This document shows, piece by piece, positions 1-8,051 of a stretch of DNA of 64,000 bases; position 1 is the first letter of the stretch; every line of letters begins with the position of its first letter. A program made the translations under genes and the position numbers. Origin of the DNA: Dysgonamonadaceae bacterium (GTDB lineage Bacteria; Bacteroidota; Bacteroidia; Bacteroidales; Azobacteroidaceae); NCBI GenBank assembly GCA_031289145.1, contig JAITQA010000051.1:1-64000 (forward strand). The letters are read 5' to 3'. The notes under the pieces were generated by a model. The model was not told the origin of the DNA, did not search any database, and worked only from the letters and a program-made list of their open reading frames with translations.

Positions 1-9
1 TATTTTGCC

Positions 10-92
10 GTCATTGCGAAGCCGACGGCTGAAGCAATCTAATTACTACATCTCTTTCTCCGGATTGCTTCGGGCTTCGCCCTCGCAATGAC
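10..92. repeat. Dispersed palindromic repeat (REP-like)
   Basis: Two 30-nt arms (10-39 and 63-92) are imperfect inverted copies of each other. Both contain GTCATTGCGA and GAAGCAATC words, with mismatches mainly in the middle. The AT-rich loop is 23 nt. Similar CATTGCGA...GAAGCAATC palindromes are common dispersed elements in many bacterial genomes; that they recur in this genome is inference. It lies just past the stop of the minus-strand aminotransferase gene, so it may act as a transcript-end hairpin. Confidence 0.7.
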
Positions 93-126
93 GATACGAC
101 GTTTTTAGTTTACTTAACAGTAGTTA

Positions 127-1437
127 CTAATACAAAAAATGGTTTTTAAATGCCGCCAATCTTTCATCTAATTGTTCGTATTGGTGATTTTTGATGAAAG
201 AAGTGCAGACACGGAGTCCTTCCTGTCTGCTGCCGGTGGTCGTTAACGAGATGGCGCTGATTCCAAATGGGATCAGCGCTCTCATTAATTCCCCACCGGT
301 CATTTTCGGGTAGCGGATAGTGAAATAAAAACCGTCGGCTATCTCTTCGTCCAAATCTTTGGCATACACAATTTCAAAACCGTGTTTCAGGAAAATATTT
401 TTCAGCTTTTTGGCCCTTTCTCCATATTCTTTTATCTCTTCTATGAAATTGTATTTTCCATCCGAAGCGGCTTTGAACATGGCAGCTAAAGCATATTGTG
501 CGGAATGGCTCGTTCCTGAAGAAATAGCATACAAAGCCCTGTGTATAAATATCCTGCCGAATGTTCCGCCTCCGTATCTTTGTGTCAGTCCGGGGAAAGA
601 GCGATGATATAACTTGTCCGACATGGCGACAATTCCTATGCGTTGACCTGCGTAACTGAACGCTTTAGAGCCGGATATAAGTAAAAGATAATTGTCTGTG
701 TATTTTCCGACACTGGCTTGGAAAGGCGCTTGAAATGGTGTGGCCAAATCTTTACGGAAATCCATGGCAAAATAAGCCAAATCTTCCAGTACAATGGCGT
801 CGTATTCGGTAGCCAACTCCCCGATTATCTGCAATTCATTCTCTTTCAGGCAAATCCAGGCTGGATTATTGGGATTGGAATAAATGATGCATGCAATATT
901 TCCTTTGGTAAGGTATTCTTTTAATTTTTCTTTTAATTTTTCTCCCCGGTAATTGTATACATCGAAAGATTCGAATTTATATCCCAATACTACCGCTTGT
1001 TGCTTTTGAACAGGGAAGCCCGGGTCGATAAACAGGATGGTATCTTTTCCCGGAACGCATTGTCCGGCAATAAGAAAGGAAGTGAATGTTCCCTGCATGG
1101 AGCCGACAACAGGAACGCAACATTCGGGTGTGATAGCCAAGTCAATAAAGGCTTTAATAAACCGGGAAGCCTCGTCTTTCAGTTTCGGGAGGCCATCGAT
1201 TATGGGGTAAATAGAGGCTACACCATTTTGAAGTGCATCTATTTCCGCTGCTACTCCTACCGTTGACGCAGGTAGTCCGGGTACGCCCATTTCCATCCGG
1301 ATAAATTCCAGTCCGGCTTCTTTTTCAATTTGCCCTGCAATGGCGACTATTTCCCGAATAGTCGCTTTTTCAAAATCCGCAACCTGTAAACCGGCAATTG
1401 CCCTGTTCACTATCTCTTCATCAATCGGAATGTGCAT
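127..1437 (-). CDS. Class I/II pyridoxal-phosphate aminotransferase
   Basis: This 436-residue protein has the fold type I PLP enzyme signature. YSNPNNPAW (about residue 190) is the Asn/Pro loop that contacts the cofactor and substrate, VLEDLAYF carries the Asp that pairs with the pyridine nitrogen, and SGSKAFSYAGQRIG carries the Schiff-base Lys. The substrate cannot be read from sequence; aspartate, aromatic or branched-chain amino acids are all possible. It is the last gene of a short minus-strand run, recR, HAD phosphatase, aminotransferase, with only about 12 bp to the HAD gene, so co-transcription is likely. A palindromic repeat follows its stop codon. Confidence 0.85.
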   Translation of the reverse strand: MHIPIDEEIVNRAIAGLQVADFEKATIREIVAIAGQIEKEAGLEFIRMEMGVPGLPASTVGVAAEIDALQNGVASIYPIIDGLPKLKDEASRFIKAFIDLAITPECCVPVVGSMQGTFTSFLIAGQCVPGKDTILFIDPGFPVQKQQAVVLGYKFESFDVYNYRGEKLKEKLKEYLTKGNIACIIYSNPNNPAWICLKENELQIIGELATEYDAIVLEDLAYFAMDFRKDLATPFQAPFQASVGKYTDNYLLLISGSKAFSYAGQRIGIVAMSDKLYHRSFPGLTQRYGGGTFGRIFIHRALYAISSGTSHSAQYALAAMFKAASDGKYNFIEEIKEYGERAKKLKNIFLKHGFEIVYAKDLDEEIADGFYFTIRYPKMTGGELMRALIPFGISAISLTTTGSRQEGLRVCTSFIKNHQYEQLDERLAAFKNHFLY

Positions 1438-1449
1438 GAATCATCATTT

Positions 1450-1905
1450 TTAGTATTTGTTTCCAAGCGCCAAGTCCCATGCTTCTCCCATACGGATGAA
1501 AAAGTTTTTTCTCTTTGCCGGTTTGTTTGCATCCGGGAATAAATTAGCGATTTCCTGCAAATCGGTTGTTCCGTATTTTATCATTTGGTAGATAATGCCC
1601 CAATCCGGAATTCCGCCAAGGTTTTTATCATCGATAAACAGATCGGCAGCTAATTTCCGTGGACTTTCCGCTACGATTTCCTCCGGATAATTCCTGTTTG
1701 CAGCAAAAAACTCAAACCCTTGTTTTTTACAGTAGTCCAAGGCTTCTTGCAAAAATTCACCTTCCCTGACCGTCCAAAGTATCAGTGTGTGATGTTCCTC
1801 TTCCTGCAATTTTTTCAACACATCGATGGCAAACGGTATCGCTTTCCCAATTTTGGGATAAGCATGTTCTACTATAGTTCCATCAAAATCAACAGCTATT
1901 ACCAT
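1450..1905 (-). CDS. Small HAD-superfamily hydrolase (BT0820-like)
   Basis: The 151-residue protein starts with the HAD motif I DFDGT (residues 6-10), which holds the nucleophile and general-acid Asp pair. It also has a WTVREG segment in the motif II area and the acidic LFIDDKNLGG motif (about residues 92-101) expected to bind Mg2+. It is close in size and motif order to the single-domain HAD proteins of Bacteroides such as BT0820. The physiological phosphate ester is unknown. It lies 6 bp after recR and 12 bp before the aminotransferase gene on the same strand. Confidence 0.75.
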   Translation of the reverse strand: MVIAVDFDGTIVEHAYPKIGKAIPFAIDVLKKLQEEEHHTLILWTVREGEFLQEALDYCKKQGFEFFAANRNYPEEIVAESPRKLAADLFIDDKNLGGIPDWGIIYQMIKYGTTDLQEIANLFPDANKPAKRKNFFIRMGEAWDLALGNKY

Positions 1906-1911
1906 AATTTA

Positions 1912-2538
1912 TTATATTTTAAATGAGTCATTAAAATCTGTCCTGTTCAGAATTGATCGGCCTAAAGTTATTTCGTCGGCGTATTCAATCTCGTCACCGA
2001 CTGAGATACCTCTCGCGATAACGCTTATTTTTACATTTAGCCCGGCTAATTTTCTGTAGATATAAAAATTCGTCGTATCTCCTTCCATTGTCGAACTCAG
2101 CGCCAGTATAATCTCGTTTATTGCGCCGCTTTGTGTCCGTTGAATCAGGCTCGTGATTTGCAAATCATTAGGGCCGATACCATCCATCGGGGAAATTATT
2201 CCACCCAATACATGATACAAACCGTGAAATTGTCCGGTACTTTCAATCGCCATGACCTCCTTGATGTTTTCGACGACACAAATCAAGGTCGAATCTCTGT
2301 TGGGATTGTTGCATAGCTCACAAACCTCTTCATCACAAATATTATGACAAACCCGGCAGTAGTTCACCTTATTGCGTAAATCTACAACCGACTGCCCCAG
2401 AAGTGAAACTTCTTCCGGAGATTTCTTTAGTGTGTGAAGCGCCAAGCGCAAGGCCGTTTTTCTTCCTATGCCCGGTAATTTTGCTAATTCATTAACTGCA
2501 TTTTCCAGTAATGCGGAAGGGTATTTCTGTATCATCAA
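1912..2538 (-). CDS. recR: Recombination mediator protein RecR
   Basis: RecR works with RecF and RecO to load RecA onto SSB-coated single-stranded DNA at gaps. The 208-residue length is normal. In order: a helix-hairpin-helix [13 protein letters not shown] (residues 21-33), a Cys4 zinc finger (Cys 61, 64, 73, 76) and a Toprim domain with the acidic ALSSTMEGD stretch. It heads a small minus-strand run with the HAD phosphatase and aminotransferase. A TATATTTG -7 box lies just upstream (2558-2565, minus strand), without a clear -33 element. Confidence 0.95.
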   Translation of the reverse strand: MMIQKYPSALLENAVNELAKLPGIGRKTALRLALHTLKKSPEEVSLLGQSVVDLRNKVNYCRVCHNICDEEVCELCNNPNRDSTLICVVENIKEVMAIESTGQFHGLYHVLGGIISPMDGIGPNDLQITSLIQRTQSGAINEIILALSSTMEGDTTNFYIYRKLAGLNVKISVIARGISVGDEIEYADEITLGRSILNRTDFNDSFKI

Positions 2539-2557
2539 AAACCGAATGTATAGAATG

Positions 2558-2565
2558 CAAATATA
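2558..2565 (-). promoter_or_regulatory. Probable -7 box for recR run
   Basis: The minus strand reads TATATTTG, a full match to the Bacteroidetes TAnnTTTG -7 element, about 20 nt upstream of the recR ATG. No TTTG is found at the usual 19-21 bp spacing, so this is a single-box call. Confidence 0.45.
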
Positions 2566-2632
2566 GTTATTTTAATTGAAAATTTTTATTTTTCATGAAA
2601 AAAAAAATAAAAAATAATTTATATACATGGAT

Positions 2633-3616
2633 TTAAGGCTTATATTTCGATTGCTTCAGCATCTCATTATAATCAATTCTATCTATCAATTCTTGCAAAC
2701 TTGTATGGGGATTCCGTTCCATAAAAGCGCTGATTATCCTGTAGCCCAGCCATATTCCTACTCTTCCGGGAGATTCGGCCGCAAGAAACGTGGTATGCTG
2801 CGATTCACTCAGGTATTGAATAGTTGTTAAATAATTAGCCGAAAATAAGTGTTGGTTTCCTAAAATCGTTTTCCATATTTGTGCGGCATTGTTATTGCAC
2901 CAGGTATATTGTTCTTCCGTATAGGCTACATATTCACAGGCTTGCCTGTTTGGTAAGAGTTTTGCGAGTATATAACGCAATTTTCCTTCGTACAATATCC
3001 TGTCTAACAGTATATCTTCATTTCCCTTGAAAGGAAAATTAGCCATCATAAAACCGATGAGGTAATCAGGCGCTATCCGGTCGGCGGTCATCTGTTGTCG
3101 TTGGTAATCATAGAAAAAGTTTTCGTATAAAGGATAATCCGCACCCAAGTATTTATCGGCTGACAAGGACAAAATGCTATCTGTAAGGATGATGTTCTGA
3201 TATAAACCGGATACGTGCAAGTATATTTTAGGCTGTTGAATTTGCGGAAAGTGTTCGAAAAAGATACCGAATGCCTGAGATAATTCCTTATCAACAGCAG
3301 AAATATCGTTGAATGAATTTTGTTCATCTTTGTACAGATTCAGCAGGTTCGGCTCGGAGAAATAGGTTTTCAGTCGGGAATAAAATCCGATAGAATCGGA
3401 ATTTCCGATGCCGAAAATATTTTCTCCCAAGAGATTCAGGATTTCCTTGTGTTTCTCCAATACGCTGTCCGGTTCTTTATATATAAGGTAGTGGTATAAA
3501 TCCCGATCGAACCGGATAATCTCAAATCCGGAATGTTGTTCATCATACATTTTACGACCGGAACAACTAAAGCACAATGCACTCATTATAAAGAGTATAA
3601 AAAATCGTATACACAT
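2633..3616 (-). CDS. GldB-like lipoprotein
   Basis: A 327-residue protein with a hydrophobic N-terminal signal ending at a Cys around residue 18, consistent with a lipoprotein, though the lipobox is not textbook. The mature part begins with FEIIRFDRDLYHYL and contains FGIGNSD, the pattern of the gliding-motility GldB family. GldB is required for gliding in Flavobacterium, but homologues occur in non-gliding Bacteroidales, where their role is unsettled; a part in cell-envelope function is inference. The gene starts about 35 bp downstream of the SRP RNA gene and may be read from the same promoter if the SRP terminator leaks. Confidence 0.7.
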   Translation of the reverse strand: MCIRFFILFIMSALCFSCSGRKMYDEQHSGFEIIRFDRDLYHYLIYKEPDSVLEKHKEILNLLGENIFGIGNSDSIGFYSRLKTYFSEPNLLNLYKDEQNSFNDISAVDKELSQAFGIFFEHFPQIQQPKIYLHVSGLYQNIILTDSILSLSADKYLGADYPLYENFFYDYQRQQMTADRIAPDYLIGFMMANFPFKGNEDILLDRILYEGKLRYILAKLLPNRQACEYVAYTEEQYTWCNNNAAQIWKTILGNQHLFSANYLTTIQYLSESQHTTFLAAESPGRVGIWLGYRIISAFMERNPHTSLQELIDRIDYNEMLKQSKYKP

Positions 3617-3650
3617 AGGAGTAAAAAGGATATTCGGTATAAAGAAAAAA

Positions 3651-3746
3651 GGGTAAGCTTACTACATCGCGTCGCTACAACCAACTACCCTTGCTGCGGT
3701 CAAGCCCTGGGGGATTTGAAGGGAGCTGACCGTGTAGGACTTACCC
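3651..3746 (-). ncRNA. ffs: Small bacterial-type SRP RNA (4.5S)
   Basis: On the minus strand a roughly 96-nt RNA folds as one long hairpin. GGGTAAG (3740-3746) pairs with CTTACCC (3651-3657), and CTACA pairs with TGTAG just inside. The apical part reads CCCCCAGGGCTTGACCGC followed by AGCAAGGG. This matches domain IV of SRP RNA, the Ffh-binding site: the CAGG and AGCA internal-loop strands flank a short hairpin with a TGAC (URRC-type) tetraloop in place of GGAA. A T-rich run follows on the minus strand, as expected for an intrinsic terminator. A canonical promoter sits immediately upstream. The call rests on motif and fold, not on a covariance-model score. Confidence 0.85.
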
Positions 3747-3751
3747 GGGCG

Positions 3752-3782
3752 CAAAAGTAGTACATTTTCTTTAATTTTCAAA
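3752..3782 (-). promoter_or_regulatory. Promoter of the SRP RNA gene
   Basis: Minus-strand TTTG (3779-3782), 19 bp, TACTTTTG (3752-3759) is a perfect Bacteroidetes primary sigma-factor promoter. The first base of the RNA stem (3746) is a few bases past the -7 box, as expected for a start at or near the mature 5' end. Confidence 0.8.
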
Positions 3783-3857
3783 AACAGATTTGAATAATTT
3801 TAGTAAGAATTTGAATTGCAGACAGATATTTTTTATTCGTAGTGAAAACCTTCGCCT

Positions 3858-4508
3858 TTATCTAGCAAGAAATGTAATAGAAGGATAACTTTTACAGAAA
3901 ACTTTCAGTTCGCAGTTTTCGCAATGTGGTTTGCGTGCAATACATACATAACGGCCATGCAGGATGAGCCAGTGATGCGCGGTAGACCACAAGCGTTTGG
4001 GAATGAATTTGTTTAATTCTTTTTCGGTTTCCAAAGGCGTCTTGGAATTTTCGGTCAATCCGATGCGGTTGGAAACCCTGAAAACATGGGTATCAACGGC
4101 TAAAGCAGGTACATTGAATACAATAGATGCAACTACATTAGCGGTTTTCTTGCCTACGCCCGGTAATTTCATCAAGTCAGCTACTGTAGAAGGTACTTTT
4201 CCCTTAAAATCGTTTACGAGCATCCCGGCCATTTCCACTAAATGCTTGGCCTTGTTGTTAGGATAAGAAACGCTCCTGATGTATTCGAAAACAGCAGCTT
4301 GATTTGATGCAGCCAGGGCTTCCGGATTCGGATAGGCTTCAAATAGTGCGGGTGTGACCATATTCACCCGCTTATCTGTGCATTGGGCTGCCAGTATTAC
4401 CGAAATCAGCAACTGAAACGGGCTACCATACTGTAATTCCGTTTCCGGATGCGGCATGTTTTGCAGAAACCATGCAATCACGCCCTTGTATCTTTCCTGT
4501 TTCGTCAT
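3858..4508 (-). CDS. nth: Endonuclease III (DNA glycosylase/AP lyase)
   Basis: Base-excision repair enzyme that removes oxidised pyrimidines and nicks the AP site. The 216-residue protein has the helix-hairpin-helix LPGVGKKTANVV with the catalytic Lys, the catalytic Asp in AVDTHVFRVSNRIG, and a C-terminal [4Fe-4S] cluster motif Cys-X6-Cys-X2-Cys-X5-Cys (Cys 189, 196, 199, 205). All key residues are present. It starts 14 bp downstream of pheS on the same strand, so the two are probably co-transcribed. Confidence 0.95.
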   Translation of the reverse strand: MTKQERYKGVIAWFLQNMPHPETELQYGSPFQLLISVILAAQCTDKRVNMVTPALFEAYPNPEALAASNQAAVFEYIRSVSYPNNKAKHLVEMAGMLVNDFKGKVPSTVADLMKLPGVGKKTANVVASIVFNVPALAVDTHVFRVSNRIGLTENSKTPLETEKELNKFIPKRLWSTAHHWLILHGRYVCIARKPHCENCELKVFCKSYPSITFLAR

Positions 4509-4522
4509 GACAAGACAAAGTT

Positions 4523-5542
4523 TTAGGTCGCCGCTTCAAATTGTCTTAAAAACCGGACATCATTTTCGGAGAACAGGCGGAGGTCTTTGACTTGGTATTT
4601 AAGGTTCGTGATTCGTTCAATTCCCATCCCTAAAGCATAGCCCGAATAAATTTTGCTATCTATTCCGCAGTTTTCCAACACATTGGGGTCTACCATACCA
4701 CAACCTAAAATTTCTACCCATCCGGTATGTTTGCAGAAAGGGCAACCTTTACCGCCACAGAGATTGCAACTGATATCCATTTCGGCGCTTGGTTCGGTGA
4801 ACGGGAAAAAAGACGGACGCAGGCGAATATTGGTATCTTGTCCGAACATTTCTTTGGCGAAAAACAGCAAGACTTGTTTCAAGTCGGCAAAAGAAACATT
4901 TTTATCTATGTATAAAGCTTCTACTTGATGGAAAAAGCAGTGAGCACGGTAGGAGATAGCCTCGTTTCGGTAAACGCGGCCGGGGCAAATGATGCGGATA
5001 GGCGGTTGGGTTTTCTCCATCACCCGTGTCTGAACCGAGGAGGTATGCGTCCTCAACAGAAGGTCGGCGCCATGCTGGATAAAAAAAGTATCTTGCATAT
5101 CGCGTGCCGGGTGGTCATCGGCAAAGTTCAGCGATGAAAAAACGTGCCAATCGTCTTCAATTTCCGGACCTTCTGCAATGGAAAATCCCAAACGACCGAA
5201 AATAGCACAAATATCCTGTTTCACAATAGAAAGCGGATGTCTTGTGCCAACATGATACGGATAAGCTGTACGACTCAAATCAATATTGTCTTCCGATGAA
5301 CTTTGATTTTCGAAATTTGCTTTCAGTTCGTCGATTTTTTCTATGGCTTTCTCTTTGAGTTCATTCAAATGCTGGCCGATGGCTTTTTTTTCTGCGGCGG
5401 CTACATTACGGAAATCGTTCATCAAGGCAGCTATTTCACCTTTTTTGCTCAGGTATTTGATGCGTAATACTTCAATTTCTTCGGCATTATTGGCTTTCAA
5501 ATTGTGAATATCAGCGCGTAAATTGTTAATTTTTTGAATCAT
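4523..5542 (-). CDS. pheS: Phenylalanyl-tRNA synthetase alpha subunit
   Basis: Charges tRNA-Phe as the catalytic half of the alpha2-beta2 enzyme. The 339-residue protein has an N-terminal coiled coil (about residues 1-80), then the class II core with HPLSIV, DDHPARDMQDTFF, the motif 2 region RVYRNEAISYRAHCFFHQVE, a Cys-rich insertion CNLCGGKGCPFC seen in many bacterial PheS proteins, and the motif 3 segment GMGIERI. The beta subunit gene pheT is not in this window. A TACTTTTG -7 box (5567-5574, minus strand) lies about 25 bp upstream. Confidence 0.95.
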   Translation of the reverse strand: MIQKINNLRADIHNLKANNAEEIEVLRIKYLSKKGEIAALMNDFRNVAAAEKKAIGQHLNELKEKAIEKIDELKANFENQSSSEDNIDLSRTAYPYHVGTRHPLSIVKQDICAIFGRLGFSIAEGPEIEDDWHVFSSLNFADDHPARDMQDTFFIQHGADLLLRTHTSSVQTRVMEKTQPPIRIICPGRVYRNEAISYRAHCFFHQVEALYIDKNVSFADLKQVLLFFAKEMFGQDTNIRLRPSFFPFTEPSAEMDISCNLCGGKGCPFCKHTGWVEILGCGMVDPNVLENCGIDSKIYSGYALGMGIERITNLKYQVKDLRLFSENDVRFLRQFEAAT

Positions 5543-5566
5543 AATGGATGAAATTTATTCAAGTTG

Positions 5567-5574
5567 CAAAAGTA
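5567..5574 (-). promoter_or_regulatory. Probable -7 box for pheS-nth
   Basis: The minus strand reads TACTTTTG about 25 nt upstream of the pheS ATG. There is no clear TTTG at 19-21 bp spacing, so only one half of the promoter is visible. Confidence 0.45.
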
Positions 5575-5620
5575 CAAATTTTTCTTGAATAACGCTACTG
5601 AAATTCTCAATTACTTTTTG

Positions 5621-5628
5621 TACCTTTG
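5621..5628 (+). promoter_or_regulatory. Probable -7 box for toxin-antitoxin pair
   Basis: TACCTTTG matches the TAnnTTTG consensus and lies 27 bp before the ATG at 5656. A possible upstream in-frame TTG at 5626 falls inside this box, which supports 5656 as the start. The -33 element is not clear. Confidence 0.45.
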
Positions 5629-5655
5629 TGGCATATACATAAAAGCAATTCAGTT

Positions 5656-5931
5656 ATGCCCAAAAAACCGTATAAAACCAAAGACAATGCGTCGGCGACT
5701 GTCAATGAACCTGTTGTGGCTTATGAAAGCGAGAGTGTCCGGACTTCGTCGTCCGCGGGTAGGAATCCCAATGTTCCGTTTCACGGCACGCAGGAGGAGT
5801 GGTGGAAACATTTTCATCGAATAGAAGAAGGTCCGTTCTATCCCATTTCAGAAGTTCATCAACATATCTCACAATGGATACACATCAAAAGAAATAATTG
5901 CTTCCCACGATTACGAAGAACATTTGATTGA
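5656..5931 (+). CDS. Putative antitoxin, C-terminus altered by frameshift
   Basis: As read, the protein has 91 residues: a polar N-terminus, then GTQEEWWKHFHRIEEG and a segment FYPISEVHQHISQWI, ending in an unlike-looking tail NNCFPRLRRTFD. I do not recognise a DNA-binding fold. It is called an antitoxin because a RelE/ParE-like toxin reading frame follows directly. Adding one base to the AAA at 5892-5894 would end this protein at W-I-H-I-K-R-K and a stop at 5895, while opening the toxin frame from the ATG at 5874. The tail after residue 79 is therefore probably frameshifted or mis-sequenced. Confidence 0.55.
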   Translation: MPKKPYKTKDNASATVNEPVVAYESESVRTSSSAGRNPNVPFHGTQEEWWKHFHRIEEGPFYPISEVHQHISQWIHIKRNNCFPRLRRTFD

Positions 5932-6205
5932 AATCCTGAGATGGAGTATCGAAAAATTCGGTATTATGCAGGCCAAGAAATATTTCTTTACCATATCTCA
6001 TTTTGTAGAAAGGCTCAACATTGACTACACCTGTCATCCCGAATGTCGCCATCTTGCCACCAAAAGCCGCATGTACCGTAACATCATTCTTGACGCACAT
6101 CTGATTATTTATCGGATTACGGACGAACGGATTGAAGTATTGGATATTTTCCATTCCGCATCAAGTATTCGCAAGATTCGCGGAGTCCGTAACATTCACT
6201 TGTAA
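5874..6205 (+). pseudogene. RelE/ParE-family toxin, frameshifted near its start
   Basis: The readable frame gives KEIIASHDYEEHLIEILRW, then ECRHLATKSRMYRNIILDA, and ends SASSIRKIRGVRNIHL, the layout of RelE/ParE ribosome- or gyrase-directed toxins (helical N-terminus, then a beta-sheet core ending in a strand with a basic tail). That frame has no in-frame ATG: the first usable start would be TTG at 5924, which would cost about 15 N-terminal residues. The ATG at 5874 reads MDTHQKK and then meets TAA at 5895. One extra A in the A run at 5892-5894 would join this ATG to the toxin frame and give about 110 residues, normal for the family. It is either a one-base deletion or a sequence error. Confidence 0.6.
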
Positions 6206-6240
6206 TTTAGTTAAAAATTAGCGAAAAACAAAATGCCCTT

Positions 6241-7404
6241 TCATGCTAAAATATCCGTGTAAGTAAATTTAAATTTCTTTATTTCACAGATACAGAATAA
6301 GAAGAACGGTAGACAAACATTGAAATAAGACTTGTCGAATTCATCTTCGAATACAACAAAATATAAATTATCGTATTTCAAATAGATGCCGACACCTACC
6401 GAAAAAACAAGCGCAAACAGGAAGAATCCCGCCCAAAAGAAATAAGTCTTCATTTTATCCCACTTGAGTGAAGCCAAAACAATAAGAATGCCACCCAATA
6501 CTATGGTCAGGATAGACCCTTGCCTCGTTTGTTGCAGAAACGGATTGTATTCCGGATGGTTAAGGATACTGTGTTCCCCTATCATAAACGGAATAAAAGG
6601 GAGCACACACCCGGCAATGACAATAACAGCAAACAGGATTTTTTCCTTTGTCCTGTATCGCAGGAATTTTGGAAAGAAATAGAGGAAAAGCGGAATGGAA
6701 ACCAACATTTTTGTACACAGGAAAAGCCCTGTAATCAGAGCGGCAAGGTATTTATGCTTCTCCCAGTAAGCCGAATAGTAAAACTGAGAGGCTAAGAATA
6801 CAAATACTAATAACATATTACACAGCAAATCGCTTCTGACGGCTATTTCCCACCAAAATGCAGGGGACAAGGCCAACAGGAGAACAAATCCGCCGATATT
6901 AATCCGTGTGCGGCAATAAAATAAAAAGATAAAAAAACAAATCAGGCAGAAAATTTGCCCATAGCCGGTATCTCCCAGTAAATGAAAAGGGAAATGAAAT
7001 AATTGCCAGACCGGGAAAGGAGAAGCATAGCCTCCCATGTGGGTAGGTGTTCCGTAAGGGAATTTTCCGTTTTTCAGGTTCTCACTCCAGAATGTCAGCG
7101 CCGACCAGCGGTCTACTTCTACCGACCACCGGTTGATATACAGCAACAAAAATACGGCAAACAAGATGATAAAGATTGCTAAGATATAGAAAAAGAAATT
7201 TTTTTGCTGCAACCTCATTCGAGAGGTGAGCCTGTATATGCCATATACAATAAGTGGGTATAAAACAATAAAATATACCGGTTTTATTTCATCAATCGGA
7301 TTGTATTTTATGCAAAATAATCCATTGACGAAAAAATAAATAATCCATGCGACAACAATATGCCAATTGCTGATTTGATTGAAGAATAAAATTTTTTTCT
7401 GCAT
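6241..7404 (-). CDS. Polytopic membrane protein, GT-C/DUF2029-like
   Basis: About 387 residues with some ten hydrophobic segments. A loop with EVDRWSALTFWSENLKNG followed by KFPYGTPTHMGGYASPFP resembles the catalytic Asp and PY region of polyprenyl-phosphate-dependent GT-C mannosyltransferases (DUF2029-like). Function as a lipid-linked-sugar transferase is inference. I prefer the ATG at 7404 because a TATATTTG -7 box (7424-7431, minus strand) lies just upstream; ATGs at 7416 and 7446 are alternatives. It stands alone between the toxin-antitoxin pair and the divergent rdgB. Confidence 0.6.
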   Translation of the reverse strand: MQKKILFFNQISNWHIVVAWIIYFFVNGLFCIKYNPIDEIKPVYFIVLYPLIVYGIYRLTSRMRLQQKNFFFYILAIFIILFAVFLLLYINRWSVEVDRWSALTFWSENLKNGKFPYGTPTHMGGYASPFPVWQLFHFPFHLLGDTGYGQIFCLICFFIFLFYCRTRINIGGFVLLLALSPAFWWEIAVRSDLLCNMLLVFVFLASQFYYSAYWEKHKYLAALITGLFLCTKMLVSIPLFLYFFPKFLRYRTKEKILFAVIVIAGCVLPFIPFMIGEHSILNHPEYNPFLQQTRQGSILTIVLGGILIVLASLKWDKMKTYFFWAGFFLFALVFSVGVGIYLKYDNLYFVVFEDEFDKSYFNVCLPFFLFCICEIKKFKFTYTDILA

Positions 7405-7423
7405 GCTACACTGCATTATAAGG

Positions 7424-7431
7424 CAAATATA
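7424..7431 (-). promoter_or_regulatory. Probable -7 box for the GT-C-like gene
   Basis: The minus strand reads TATATTTG about 20 nt upstream of the ATG at 7404. No -33 TTTG is visible in the very AT-rich 66-bp divergent region shared with rdgB. Confidence 0.4.
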
Positions 7432-7469
7432 ATATAATTTTTGCATATAATATGCGTTAATATAATATT

Positions 7470-8051
7470 ATGAGTAAAAAAATTGTTTTTGCCACAAACA
7501 ACAAGCATAAATTGGAAGAAGTACGGGATATATTAGGCGCTTCTTTTTCGGTATTGTCTTTGCAAGAAATCCGCTGTTTCGAGGATATTCCCGAAACGGC
7601 AGCCACCTTGGAAGGTAATGCGCTTTTGAAAGCAAGATATATCAAAGCATATTACGGCTACGATTGTTTTGCCGATGATACCGGTTTGGAAATAAAAATG
7701 TTGAATAATGCTCCGGGTGTTTATTCGGCGCGTTATGCAGGCGAGGCAAAAGATTCGAAAGCCAACATGCTGAAGGCGCTTTCGGAGTTGTCAGGTAAAT
7801 TAGACCGTTCTGCCCGTTTCCGGACAGTAATTGCCTTGCTGATGGAAGGCGATGAATACTTGTTTGAAGGTACTGTAGAGGGAAATATAATCGAATCTCC
7901 GAGGGGAACTGCCGGTTTTGGTTATGACCCGGTTTTTGTACCCAACGGATATAACGAGACTTTTGCGGAATTGGGTACAGATATAAAAAATAAAATCAGT
8001 CATCGGGCTGAGGCGGTTAAAAAATTAAAAACTTTTTTAGATGAAAAATAG
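7470..8051 (+). CDS. rdgB: dITP/XTP pyrophosphatase (RdgB/HAM1)
   Basis: House-cleaning enzyme that hydrolyses non-canonical purine nucleotides (dITP, XTP) to monophosphates before they enter DNA. The 193-residue length is normal. Family motifs are present: [13 protein letters not shown] near the N-terminus, the Mg-binding [10 protein letters not shown] around residue 68, [11 protein letters not shown], and [11 protein letters not shown] near the C-terminus. Its stop overlaps the start of porZ by 11 bp, so the two genes are translationally close and probably one transcript. Confidence 0.95.
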   Translation: MSKKIVFATNNKHKLEEVRDILGASFSVLSLQEIRCFEDIPETAATLEGNALLKARYIKAYYGYDCFADDTGLEIKMLNNAPGVYSARYAGEAKDSKANMLKALSELSGKLDRSARFRTVIALLMEGDEYLFEGTVEGNIIESPRGTAGFGYDPVFVPNGYNETFAELGTDIKNKISHRAEAVKKLKTFLDEK

